From: MFD01213-c1 sp963704405
GTDB lineage: Bacteria; Planctomycetota; Phycisphaerae; Tepidisphaerales; Tepidisphaeraceae
Direction of reading: 5' to 3'
Assembly: GCA_963704405.1 (NCBI GenBank)
Contig: OY969903.1
Coordinates: forward strand, 3,224,001 to 3,288,000
Length of the DNA stretch: 64,000 bases
Made by a program: the position numbers and the translations under genes. The notes below the pieces were generated by a model that saw nothing but the letters and a program-made list of their open reading frames with translations, did not search any database and was not told the DNA's origin. Below, one piece after another: positions 1 through 7,290 of the stretch. Numbering within the stretch: position 1 is the first letter of the stretch; every line of letters starts with the position of its first letter.

Positions 1-32
1 CCCTCCTTTTGTAAGTCAGGCGGATGTTAGGG
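1..32 (-). promoter_or_regulatory. Repeated leader with strong Shine-Dalgarno, copy A
   Basis: This stretch closely matches 1955-1986: 15 identical bases (CCCTCCTTTTGTAAG on the + strand), 7 variable bases, then 10 identical bases (GATGTTAGGG). On the minus strand it ends in AAAAGGAGGG, a strong ribosome binding site pointing off the left edge, so the gene it serves lies outside the window. Copy B sits directly in front of a minus-strand start, which supports a 5' leader role. Confidence 0.55.
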
Positions 33-162
33 CAAACAAAAGGGCGATGCAATCAAAAAATCGAGGCCATGCGAAGGGGTGCAACCAACCCTTGAACCGA
101 CGAAGACGGATGGCCAGCGACAGCTTGCGGATTCACCGACCGCGGCGATAAAGTTATCCACC

Positions 163-603
163 ATGCCCGTCCTGAAAATCTTTCCGAACAGCACAGAGAA
201 AGAGTTTCCGTCCGACGATGAGCTTTGCACTTGGCTGCTGACCGCGCTCAAGGCGAGGAACGGCGAGTACCGCCTCAATAGAGCGAATGCGATTGCTGAT
301 CTTCCGAGTGGATCGATTGTTCTTTTCCGTTTTGGCCTCGACAAAATCGTAGGTGAGGCCGTTGTCATTCGGACAAAACGCCATGCAAAGACCGCTGAGT
401 ATCCTGCCAGCGTATGGTTCTCACCCACTTCGATTCGAGTTTTTGTACCATTCATTCCCGTCTCAACGCTCCAGCGTCTCATCGGCGGCCCGAAGGTTAA
501 GGATATTTCTCAAGCGGCCAACGCCTACGCGAATTTTGATGATTGGAGCCTGTATCCGAAACTGCTGGCGGCTCATGTAGAGGCTGGCGGTCAGTTCCTT
601 TAG
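163..603 (+). CDS. Hypothetical protein of the integrated element
   Basis: An open frame of 146 codons from the ATG in MPVLKIFP to TAG. An upstream in-frame start at 79 would add 28 residues of low-quality sequence, so the ATG at 163 is preferred. The middle (SIVLFRFGLDKIVGEAVVI, then a strand-rich stretch) recalls small beta-barrel PUA/EVE-like folds found in front of nucleases in mobile elements. That resemblance is only an impression of strand pattern and I assign no function. It runs toward the YkgJ-like gene and is followed after 76 nt by another small gene on the same strand. Confidence 0.55.
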   Translation: MPVLKIFPNSTEKEFPSDDELCTWLLTALKARNGEYRLNRANAIADLPSGSIVLFRFGLDKIVGEAVVIRTKRHAKTAEYPASVWFSPTSIRVFVPFIPVSTLQRLIGGPKVKDISQAANAYANFDDWSLYPKLLAAHVEAGGQFL

Positions 604-679
604 CAGACTGGGTGGAGCTACCCGATGCTACACACCGCGAGCAACTTGCTGAGATTCTGTCATGGGGAATAATCGTCAC

Positions 680-994
680 ATGTCCAGTTTCGATGAATAC
701 CTCTCGCGGGTGAAAGATGCAGGTTTCGCCAAAATGGCGTTGCAGACCAAGCGCGAGGCCAAAGCAGCAGAGGAGACATTGCAACGCCAATCAAGGGGCA
801 AGCAGCAGCCCGAGTACGGCGTTGCGGCGTTTGTGTCGGCCCTGAAGGGCATGGCCTTCTGGCTGCACAGTGGGATGAAGCCTGCTGGAATGGATGACGA
901 AGAATTTGCGAAGCTGAAACCGATCTGCGAGCGATTTGTGAGCGAAGGGGTGTTCAAGTCTGAAGCTCTCGCCGTTTTTGGCAAAACGGAGTGA
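680..994 (+). CDS. Hypothetical small protein of the integrated element
   Basis: About 104 residues starting MSSFDEYLSRVKDAG. An ATG 18 nt upstream (662) is in frame, but the second start gives a more natural N-terminus. The protein looks helical and charged, with an Ala/Glu/Lys-rich segment (TKREAKAAEETLQRQ) that could form a coiled coil, and no recognisable domain. It ends 7 nt before the convergent end of the YkgJ-like gene. Function unknown; it is probably accessory cargo of the element whose edge lies at 2583. Confidence 0.5.
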   Translation: MSSFDEYLSRVKDAGFAKMALQTKREAKAAEETLQRQSRGKQQPEYGVAAFVSALKGMAFWLHSGMKPAGMDDEEFAKLKPICERFVSEGVFKSEALAVFGKTE

Positions 995-1001
995 GCATCG
1001 C

Positions 1002-1577
1002 TCATTCTTTCGGTATCAGAAACTCCCGTCTCGCGCCCGCGAATGTCGCCACATCCATCTTGTCCCTCTCTGCTCGAAGCGGCACAGTCTCGCCTTGCGG
1101 CGCGGTGTACGGCGCAAATCTCGGATCAACGTCGTAGCGGAACTGAATATCAGAGCCGTAGGGATAGAGTCGGATCGGCGGCGTCGTCAAAGGAACCTTG
1201 CGGATGCGATAGTGGTGGTGAACTTTGTCGATGATCGTAGGGAGCGTTTGGGATTCAAAAGCATTTGGCCGCACTTCGTAAAGTTCGATTGCCGTCTCCC
1301 TCCCCTCGGGCTCCAGTTGAACCATGATGCCGCAAATGTCTGGACGAAACTTGGTGCCGTCGCCAAGTAGTTTCAGATGCCAACCGCACCGCCAACTCCT
1401 GCACGACGCTGGCCGCTCCTGATAGCAGCCGCAGCCCCGATCCTGTTTGTGGACGCAGCGAGCGTAGTACGGTTTGCCCAGTTCGCAGATGCCGATGATG
1501 TCGCAGCACGCGGTACATCCGCCGCAGTCATTGGATTGCGGTGCCTTCAGCACCTTGTAAACGTCGAGCGATTTCAT
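1002..1577 (-). CDS. YkgJ-type cysteine-cluster protein
   Basis: 191 residues. The N-terminal half carries a dense Cys pattern: CGGCTACC near residue 18, then C and CGC around residues 41-51, then CRSWRC near 59-64. This is the signature of the YkgJ/UPF0153 family, whose conserved cysteines are thought to bind a metal, probably zinc or an iron-sulfur cluster. Family members are small proteins of unclear role, often beside methyltransferases or in mobile DNA. The C-terminal half (from about residue 90) resembles no domain I know. The gene sits inside the integrated element, convergent with the two small plus-strand genes. No signal peptide is visible. Confidence 0.75.
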   Translation of the reverse strand: MKSLDVYKVLKAPQSNDCGGCTACCDIIGICELGKPYYARCVHKQDRGCGCYQERPASCRSWRCGWHLKLLGDGTKFRPDICGIMVQLEPEGRETAIELYEVRPNAFESQTLPTIIDKVHHHYRIRKVPLTTPPIRLYPYGSDIQFRYDVDPRFAPYTAPQGETVPLRAERDKMDVATFAGARREFLIPKE

Positions 1578-1703
1578 TGCGCCATTTTCGTTGATCGGGC
1601 GGGCGAATCAAATCACTCGGCGCAATAAAAATCGGCGACGTTGAGGAGGGAGGGGAACCATCGCTCGGGGATACGTCGCCAAAAGCTGTGAAGAATGGGA
1701 TTA

Positions 1704-1892
1704 CTACCGCCGCCCCGACCCTCGCACCCACTGCAAAGTTGAGTCGGATACCCCGCGACGGCCAAGCACAGGGAAGAAGATCGACAGAAGTTCTCTGAAG
1801 AGTTCCTTGATCTTGAGTATCGCAATATCGAGAAGCACTTCCCAGAACGCTAACGCAATCAGCAGGACGATGCTTCCTGCGAAGATTGTCAT
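1704..1892 (-). CDS. Small single-span membrane protein
   Basis: 62 codons from MTIFAGSIVLLIALAFWEVL. The first 25 residues form one hydrophobic helix, followed by an amphipathic stretch (ILKIKELFRELLSIFFPVLG) and a basic tail. Its ATG overlaps the stop of a 20-codon ORF by 4 nt (ATGA), which suggests translational coupling. Small holin-like or leader-coupled membrane peptides are common in mobile elements, but there is no motif to name this one. The coding call rests on the hydrophobic pattern and the overlap geometry. Confidence 0.45.
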   Translation of the reverse strand: MTIFAGSIVLLIALAFWEVLLDIAILKIKELFRELLSIFFPVLGRRGVSDSTLQWVRGSGRR

Positions 1893-1951
1893 AACATATT
1901 CATCACAGGCTCGGTGATCCCAGCCAATGCAGCTTGAGTTTGCGGGTCCAT
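1889..1951 (-). CDS. 20-codon ORF behind the repeated leader
   Basis: A very short ORF starting MDPQTQAALAG, placed 3 nt after AAAGGAGGG, the strongest Shine-Dalgarno I see in the window. It ends in an ATGA overlap with the following membrane ORF. It could be a true microprotein or a leader peptide that loads ribosomes for the gene behind it. Too short for composition-based support. Confidence 0.4.
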   Translation of the reverse strand: MDPQTQAALAGITEPVMNML

Positions 1952-1954
1952 TTG

Positions 1955-1986
1955 CCCTCCTTTTGTAAGGCATGTGGATGTTAGGG
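1955..1986 (-). promoter_or_regulatory. Repeated leader with strong Shine-Dalgarno, copy B
   Basis: Second copy of the 32-bp element at 1-32, identical except for the central 7 bases. On the minus strand it places AGGAGG directly before the ATG at 1951. The same distance to a start cannot be checked for copy A because the window ends there. Confidence 0.55.
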
Positions 1987-2019
1987 AGCGGCTGGGATCG
2001 GTGCAAGAAAAAATGACGG

Positions 2020-2412
2020 CTATCTGTTTTCGCGCCGTCGCTTGTCGCGCGGTTCGCGGGGTGCTTTCACTTTCATGACGCTTTGATTGCCACCGTCTGC
2101 TCTCACCTGACCGCTTCCAGGCCGAAAGACCTTCTCTCGCAGGGGCTTGAAGGGGAGGTCCAAACGCGACCACAACGCTTGCCACATCAAGGCAACGATT
2201 TCCTGGACGCGCCGCTCGTCGTACCGAGGCGTATCTATTAGCTCCCAAGCCCATTTCAGGTCTTCCAACGAAAGCCCGCTTTCTTGCAGAGCAACCTGGA
2301 AATAATAATCGAACTTCTCGAAAAATTTGCTGCACTTGGCCTGATGGACGAACCCAGCCGCTTTACGAGCGACAATCTGCCGCCACTGTGCTTTCATCTC
2401 ATCGTCGGTCAT
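2020..2412 (-). CDS. Hypothetical protein of the integrated element
   Basis: 130 residues starting MTDDEMKAQWRQIVARKAA. Rich in aromatic and charged residues and probably helical (FFEKFDYYFQVALQESGLSLEDLKWAWELI). The tail is strongly basic (RDKRRRENR) and might contact nucleic acid. No family recognised. It is the last gene before the tRNA-Tyr attachment site and is transcribed away from it. The leader repeat copy B lies 33 nt beyond its stop, in front of the next minus-strand ORF. Confidence 0.6.
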   Translation of the reverse strand: MTDDEMKAQWRQIVARKAAGFVHQAKCSKFFEKFDYYFQVALQESGLSLEDLKWAWELIDTPRYDERRVQEIVALMWQALWSRLDLPFKPLREKVFRPGSGQVRADGGNQSVMKVKAPREPRDKRRRENR

Positions 2413-2485
2413 GACCTGATTATACCGTTACGCTGCCCTAATCGTTTACCGCTCGAAATCAGCGATGAGAAGCGGAATAAATCGG

Positions 2486-2522
2486 TTCTGTGTAAGTCTC
2501 GGAAGCCGATTTTTCTGTGTAA
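2486..2522 (+). repeat. Direct repeat beside the attachment site
   Basis: TTCTGTGTAA occurs at 2486-2495 and again at 2513-2522, 27 bp apart and just outside the tRNA fragment. Paired short direct repeats in this position resemble arm-type or core-flanking sites of tyrosine recombinases. That reading is an inference from position only. Confidence 0.35.
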
Positions 2523-2533
2523 CTCATCGATGC

Positions 2534-2583
2534 CTGTAAATCCGCTGGCTCTGCCTTCGCAGGTTCGAATCCTGCCGCGCCCA
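2534..2583 (+). other. 3' part of tRNA-Tyr: att site at element border
   Basis: From the anticodon loop onward the sequence is a tRNA-Tyr: CTGTAAA loop with GTA anticodon (2534-2540), 3' anticodon stem TCCGC, a long variable arm, the T arm GCAGG-TTCGAAT-CCTGC (2559-2575), acceptor strand CGCGCCC and discriminator A at 2583, with no encoded CCA. The 5' half is absent: no GGGCGCG acceptor partner or D arm lies upstream, and the 5' anticodon stem is replaced by GATGC. A tRNA 3' fragment of this kind is the usual distal border of an element integrated in a tRNA gene. The intact tRNA should lie beyond the left edge. Confidence 0.8.
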
Positions 2584-2592
2584 TAAGCTCCT

Positions 2593-2614
2593 AAACCCCG
2601 CACCCGCGGGGTTT
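2593..2614 (+). terminator. Hairpin downstream of tRNA-Tyr fragment
   Basis: AAACCCCGC and GCGGGGTTT form a perfect 9-bp stem around loop ACCC, followed by TCTGCTTTG. It sits 9 nt after the tRNA end, as expected for the original terminator of the tRNA gene. Being symmetrical, it could also stop transcription arriving from the feo genes on the opposite strand. Confidence 0.75.
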
Positions 2615-2623
2615 CTGCTTTGT

Positions 2624-2860
2624 TTACCGGCGCGGGCGATTAGAGGTAAGCATTTCCACGGGCATGAATTGAACTTTCCCCCCGGTTGATTTGGCTTGCT
2701 CTTCCGCTACTGTAGCGCACCCCTTCGCACAGCAGCTTCCCATTCCGCTTTTGCGTCCCGCAAACGCGCGCACTGCCTGCCAGCCAACGTATCCCACGCA
2801 CGTGGCTACCAGGAAAAGCACGAGAATGTTTTGAAACCATATTGGCATCGCATCACTCAT
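2624..2860 (-). CDS. FeoB-associated Cys-rich membrane protein
   Basis: About 78 residues if started at MSDAMPIWFQ; a GTG 39 nt upstream is also possible and would put the start 18 nt after feoB. One transmembrane helix (NILVLFLVATCVGYVGWQAV) is followed by a soluble tail with GSCCAKGC. This is the layout of the small FeoB-associated Cys-rich proteins encoded downstream of feoB in many bacteria, which may stand in for FeoC. Same strand as feoB and feoA, so probably one transcript ending at the hairpin near 2600. Confidence 0.75.
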   Translation of the reverse strand: MSDAMPIWFQNILVLFLVATCVGYVGWQAVRAFAGRKSGMGSCCAKGCATVAEEQAKSTGGKVQFMPVEMLTSNRPRR

Positions 2861-2917
2861 CAATTCGGCAGGCGCCAGCGCCGAAGCGGCGACCTGCACG
2901 CCGAATTATATCATCGT

Positions 2918-5398
2918 TCACGCCGGCCAGATCAACGAACCGAGCTGAAAAACCGCAAGGCAAACGACATAGGCCAGCCCATTCATATAAACAATCATAA
3001 AGATCGGCCAGGCCCAGCCGCCGGTTTCCCGCCGCACGACTGCAACCGTGCTCATGCACTGCATCGCCAGCACAAACCAGATCAACAGGCTCACCGCAAC
3101 CAGCGGCGACCAGACCGGCGACCCATCAGAATGCCGATCCACCCTCATCGCCTCCGAAAGCGGCCGCGTCCCCCCCTCTTCAACATCACCCGTGGCATAG
3201 ACAATACTTTCCGTGCTGACAAATACTTCCCGCGCCGCAAACGCAGCCACCAGGCCAACACCCATTTTCCAGTCATACCCGAGCGGACGGATGACCGGTT
3301 CAAGCGCGTGACCAAAACGACCGGCGAAGCTGTATTCTGATTGCGCGGCGGCGACGGCATCGTCCGCGGCTCGCCGCTGCTTTTCTTCCACTGCCCCGGA
3401 ACCACCAAGCCAGGGCGTCAGTTGCGCAATCCACTCTTGATCGCTTTCCCCATTGAGCCGCGCAATATGAGACCCCGGCAACAATCTTTCAGCAGCGATT
3501 TGATCTGCAAGCGATTTCACCCTCGCTGCTGCGGCCACCGAGGCCGACTTTGATTCCGGCAACCGCGGATAATACGCCAGCGCCCACAGAATCACGCTCA
3601 GCGCAAAAATAATCGTTCCCGCTTTTCTCAGGAATTGACTCGCGTTCGTCCATACCTGCCTCGCGACAATACTCCACTGCGGCGACTTGTACGTCGGCAT
3701 CTCCAGGATAAACGATGACGGCATCCCCTTCAGGAATGTTCGCTTAAAAATCATCGCCGTGACGACGGCTGCCACTATCCCCAGTGCATAACAAGCCAGC
3801 ATGATCCCCGCCTGACCGACCGGGCCGAGGTTTGCGAAAAACGCGCCGATGAGAAGCGTGTACACCGGCAGTCGGGCGCTGCAGCTCATGAACGGCGCGA
3901 CCAGAATCGTCGCCAGCCGATCTTTTCGGTTTTCGATGGTTCGCGTCGCCATGATTCCGGGAATCGCACACGCGAAGGAGCTGAGCAGAGGGATAAAACT
4001 TTTGCCGTGCAGGCCAACTTTGCTGAGGAGCCGATCCATCAAAAATGCCGCCCGCGCGAGGTACCCGCTGTCTTCCAGAATCGCCAGAAAGAAAAACAGC
4101 AGCGCAATCTGCGGCACAAACACCACGACCGCCCCAACGCCGCCAAAAATCCCATCGTTCAGCAGATCCTTCACCGGACCCTCTGATAAATGCGCCGTTG
4201 AAACTTTCCCAAGCGCTGCGATCCCCGCCTGGATTCCATCCATGATCGGCTTAGCCAGCCAGAAAATTGTCACGAACAAAATCGCCATGATCCCGGCGAA
4301 GATCACCAATCCCCACACCTTATGAATCAGAATGCGATCCACGCGCTCCGTGAGCGTCAGCGATCGCGCTCGCTCATATTCCAGCGGCGTCGCAATATCC
4401 GCAGGCCCTGCCCCGCCGTTATTCCCCGCCGTCACCACCGGCGCGAGCGTCGCTCCGCGGCTCAGCGTCTCAATCGCCGCGCACGCCGGGATCAGGGCTC
4501 CCGCCGCCACCCGGTCGATCCATTGATAATGGGCTTCGATATCCGCCTGCATCGGATCAATGCCAAGCGAAAACAACCGATGGGCTGCGCCGTGCAGCAA
4601 TGATTTCACTGGCTCGCAGCTATGAATCGAAGCAATATCCCCCGCAATATCCCCAATCAGCAACCGCTCGGCCACCGCGCGATAATGATCCATCGAGCTC
4701 TTACTCGGCTTCAATTCAACCGGAGCATCCGCACCTGAAGCCTTCACGTCCGGCGCATCCTGGCTCTCCAATATCGCAAGCCCGCCGCCTACCAGCGAAA
4801 CCTCATCCTTCATGGCCTCCGGCAGCGGCCACTGCGGCATCGGCGCAACACTTGCCCTCAGGATCGCTTCCTTCAGCGGTGTAATTCCGTTGTGCTTATG
4901 CCCCACCACCGGAACCACCGGAACCCCAAGCTCCGCCGACAATCGCTCCGGCGAAATCCGCAGCCCCCGCCGCTCTGCGATGTCCATCATGTTCAGCGCA
5001 ACCACCATCGGCGTGCCCAGCTCAATCAACTGGCTCACCAGGTAAAGATTCCGCTGCAGATTGCTCGCATCGACCACCACAATCACCGCATCGGGCGGCG
5101 GTGTGTCCTTCCGCAACCCGCGCAGCACTTCCATCGCCACCACCTCGTCCGGTGAGCGGCTGATCAAGCTATACGTCCCCGGCAGATCAATGATATTGAC
5201 CCACGACCCATCATCCAGCCGGCAGCGCCCCGTCTTTTTCTCAACGGTAACGCCCGGATAATTCGCCACCTTCTGGCGAAGACCCGTCAATGCATTAAAG
5301 ATAGTTGTCTTGCCGCTGTTTGGATTCCCCGCCAGCGCAACGGTCAGGATTCCCCGGCTTGGTTTGATCCGGTCAGATGTTTCACAGCAACTGGACAT
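2918..5398 (-). CDS. feoB: Ferrous iron transport protein B
   Basis: 826 residues, normal for the family. The cytosolic G domain has G1 GNPNSGKTT at about 24-32, a switch region VANYPGVTVEKK near 44-55, G3 DLPGTYSL at 71-78 and G4 NMMD at 136-139. A guanine-dissociation-inhibitor-like helical region follows. The C-terminal half is the membrane core, with hydrophobic segments and the paired gate regions (for example the stretch around GYLARAAFLMDRLL and its later counterpart). FeoB moves Fe(II) across the inner membrane. The gene lies 58 nt behind feoA and before the small Cys-rich gene. It begins MSSCCE, so a cysteine pair sits at the extreme N-terminus. The frame is intact. Confidence 0.97.
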   Translation of the reverse strand: MSSCCETSDRIKPSRGILTVALAGNPNSGKTTIFNALTGLRQKVANYPGVTVEKKTGRCRLDDGSWVNIIDLPGTYSLISRSPDEVVAMEVLRGLRKDTPPPDAVIVVVDASNLQRNLYLVSQLIELGTPMVVALNMMDIAERRGLRISPERLSAELGVPVVPVVGHKHNGITPLKEAILRASVAPMPQWPLPEAMKDEVSLVGGGLAILESQDAPDVKASGADAPVELKPSKSSMDHYRAVAERLLIGDIAGDIASIHSCEPVKSLLHGAAHRLFSLGIDPMQADIEAHYQWIDRVAAGALIPACAAIETLSRGATLAPVVTAGNNGGAGPADIATPLEYERARSLTLTERVDRILIHKVWGLVIFAGIMAILFVTIFWLAKPIMDGIQAGIAALGKVSTAHLSEGPVKDLLNDGIFGGVGAVVVFVPQIALLFFFLAILEDSGYLARAAFLMDRLLSKVGLHGKSFIPLLSSFACAIPGIMATRTIENRKDRLATILVAPFMSCSARLPVYTLLIGAFFANLGPVGQAGIMLACYALGIVAAVVTAMIFKRTFLKGMPSSFILEMPTYKSPQWSIVARQVWTNASQFLRKAGTIIFALSVILWALAYYPRLPESKSASVAAAARVKSLADQIAAERLLPGSHIARLNGESDQEWIAQLTPWLGGSGAVEEKQRRAADDAVAAAQSEYSFAGRFGHALEPVIRPLGYDWKMGVGLVAAFAAREVFVSTESIVYATGDVEEGGTRPLSEAMRVDRHSDGSPVWSPLVAVSLLIWFVLAMQCMSTVAVVRRETGGWAWPIFMIVYMNGLAYVVCLAVFQLGSLIWPA

Positions 5399-5456
5399 TT
5401 GGGAAAGCGATCACGTAAAGATGTGAACAGGACATCCGCTCACGCGATGACGCCAA

Positions 5457-5729
5457 TCACGTCTTTATCTGAACGAAACTGGCTTGGTCACTGCGGAGGG
5501 ACAAATGATAACCACGCAGCCGGAACTCAATCGGATCGCCAAGCGGCGCCCGGCGGATAACCTCAACCGTCGCGCCGTTACAAAACCCCATCTCCAGCAA
5601 CCGTCGGCGAACGTCCGCATCACCCCCGACCGACACAACCTGGCCGCAGCACCCGACACCCAGCTTATTTAAGCCACATGTCGAAACCGGACCATTGTGT
5701 TCACATCCTGCATGGTCACATGACTTCAT
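5457..5729 (-). CDS. feoA: Ferrous iron transport protein A
   Basis: About 90 residues from MKSCDHAGCEHNG. An earlier in-frame start would add 11 residues. The C-terminal 65 residues are a FeoA SH3-like domain (VRRRLLEMGFCNGATVEVIRRAP...GDPIEFRLRGYHLSLR). The N-terminus carries several cysteines (CDHAGCEH, CGL, GCCGQ) that could bind metal, which is more than E. coli FeoA has. It acts with FeoB at the membrane. First gene of the feo unit, and the region upstream holds a candidate operator. Confidence 0.93.
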   Translation of the reverse strand: MKSCDHAGCEHNGPVSTCGLNKLGVGCCGQVVSVGGDADVRRRLLEMGFCNGATVEVIRRAPLGDPIEFRLRGYHLSLRSDQASFVQIKT

Positions 5730-5777
5730 AGCACTCGCTCCAAGCTGACGTTTCCATGTCACTCCATTACATCATAG

Positions 5778-5802
5778 CTCGTTGAGACAGAGTTTCAACG
5801 AG
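5778..5802 (-). promoter_or_regulatory. Inverted repeat upstream of feoA, candidate operator
   Basis: CTCGTTGA and TCAACGAG form a perfect 8-bp inverted repeat separated by 9 bp, located 49-73 nt before the preferred feoA start. An AT-rich stretch (5803-5860) lies behind it. Iron-responsive Fur or DtxR-family control would be expected for feo, but the half-sites do not match a consensus I can quote. It could also be a transcribed hairpin. Confidence 0.4.
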
Positions 5803-5859
5803 ATAAAAGTTTAAACGTCATACATTCGCTTTAGACATAAACACATTTATTAGATGCGT

Positions 5860-7098
5860 TTATGGAATATCCGCACTAAGGGCTTCGGGGCAGAATAAAC
5901 ATCGAATCCCGCTGATGGCATCGATTACGAAGAAAATAATCACTCCCACAATGAGCCCATTCCGAAAGTTCAGCAGCAGAATTGCATCAAGGCGTAATTC
6001 CTTAAGACGGTGATAGATCACCAAAAACAAAAAGGTCGTAATAAGACTGGCGATGAGAATACTCCGCCACAGCATCGGGCGAAGAAGCGGCGCCAGCGGT
6101 GCGACCCATACCAGATACTGCGGCGAAAAAACCTTATTCGCCGCCATGAAAACCAGCAGAACAGCAACAGCCCACTCAATCAAAGTGCGATCGCTCGAAT
6201 CACGACCCAAAACAACTTCCTGCCGCAGCTGCCAATAGGCAGCCAGCGCCACCGCGACCAGCGCAACAACCATCACCGCCGGCTGCCAATACAGAATAAT
6301 GGCCGCCCATGGCGAATGGATATGAAGCGCGCCAAATTCCACCACCACATTCGCCGTCGTCAGTTTTAGTCGTGCGGCAAGCTCGATCGCCCCGGCCGGA
6401 AAACTTTCGATCTGAAGGCCACGCTTTTCGTGATATCGAAGGAACGAGAGAAATGCCGTGCTATGCATCGCAAGATAAGGCGCCAGCGGCAGCACAGTGA
6501 CGAGCCCCGTAGCCACGACAAGCCGCACCGCACCAACAATCCGTCGCCGCGACAATTCATATCCAACCAGTAGTGGCAGCAGCACAACCGGATAAAGTTT
6601 CACCGCCACGCCCAAGCCCAGCCATATCCCGCCAATCGCCGGCCGGTCCTCCAGCAAATACATAACCGCCAGTGCGGTAGCCAGCGCCGGCACGATATCA
6701 AACCGCCAGACCACCACCGGAAACAGCGCACAGACCAGTACCGTATACCGAAGCAGCGCCGCCTCCCGGGACACCCCAACCCGCCGCGCCATTTTCAAAA
6801 TCACCGGCATCACCGCTGTAGCCAGCAGCACATTCTGCAGCGCAAACGCACATCGATAAAACGTCTCGCCCTGATGCAAAAAACCGCTGAACACCCGCGG
6901 CACACAAAAAATCACCGCTGCCAGCGGCGGATATTCCAGCGGAAAATCCACGTAAGGAATCTCCCCTCGCCAAAGCGCCTCCGCCGTCGTGTAATAAAGA
7001 TGAAGGTCGCTCTGATGCAGCCGCGAAGTCAACGGCCAAGTAACGCCCGCCAGAAAAAGCAGCGCGAAAATCTGCACAAGAGATTTCCGAAAGAGCAT
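5860..7098 (-). CDS. GT87/DUF2029-type membrane glycosyltransferase
   Basis: 412 residues, almost entirely hydrophobic helices. The first loop after helix 1 carries SDLHLYYTTAEALWRGEIPYVDFPLEYPPLAAV, typical of GT-C enzymes of family GT87 (DUF2029), in which an acidic residue in this loop is thought to be catalytic. Such enzymes transfer a sugar, often mannose, from a polyprenyl-phosphate donor on the outer face of the membrane. Further helices alternate with short basic loops, and SPQYLVWVAPLAPLL near residue 325 is another family-like segment. It stands alone between feo and the esterase gene, so its acceptor cannot be deduced. Confidence 0.8.
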   Translation of the reverse strand: MLFRKSLVQIFALLFLAGVTWPLTSRLHQSDLHLYYTTAEALWRGEIPYVDFPLEYPPLAAVIFCVPRVFSGFLHQGETFYRCAFALQNVLLATAVMPVILKMARRVGVSREAALLRYTVLVCALFPVVVWRFDIVPALATALAVMYLLEDRPAIGGIWLGLGVAVKLYPVVLLPLLVGYELSRRRIVGAVRLVVATGLVTVLPLAPYLAMHSTAFLSFLRYHEKRGLQIESFPAGAIELAARLKLTTANVVVEFGALHIHSPWAAIILYWQPAVMVVALVAVALAAYWQLRQEVVLGRDSSDRTLIEWAVAVLLVFMAANKVFSPQYLVWVAPLAPLLRPMLWRSILIASLITTFLFLVIYHRLKELRLDAILLLNFRNGLIVGVIIFFVIDAISGIRCLFCPEALSADIP

Positions 7099-7290
7099 GG
7101 CCGGGATTGTACCCTTTCCCCCAATATCGCAAACCGCAGGCGCTTAAAGCCGCGCCCTATTCAACTAATAGACCGATAGCAGGTCATCGGCCTCTGGCAC
7201 GATATTAAACTTAAAGAGTCCACGGCCGCCGAATAAATTGGGGTTCCGCCAATTCTCAACCCCACTCACTATTCCACTCGGCCCGAACGG

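Noticed and set aside
2450..2583. A complete tRNA-Tyr gene
   Set aside because: There is no 5' acceptor strand, no D arm and no 5' anticodon stem upstream of 2534. Only the 3' part is present.
2409..2603. Minus-strand frame with GRGRIRTCEGRASGFTG
   Set aside because: This is the known false peptide read from the complement of a tRNA T arm. The DNA is the tRNA-Tyr fragment.
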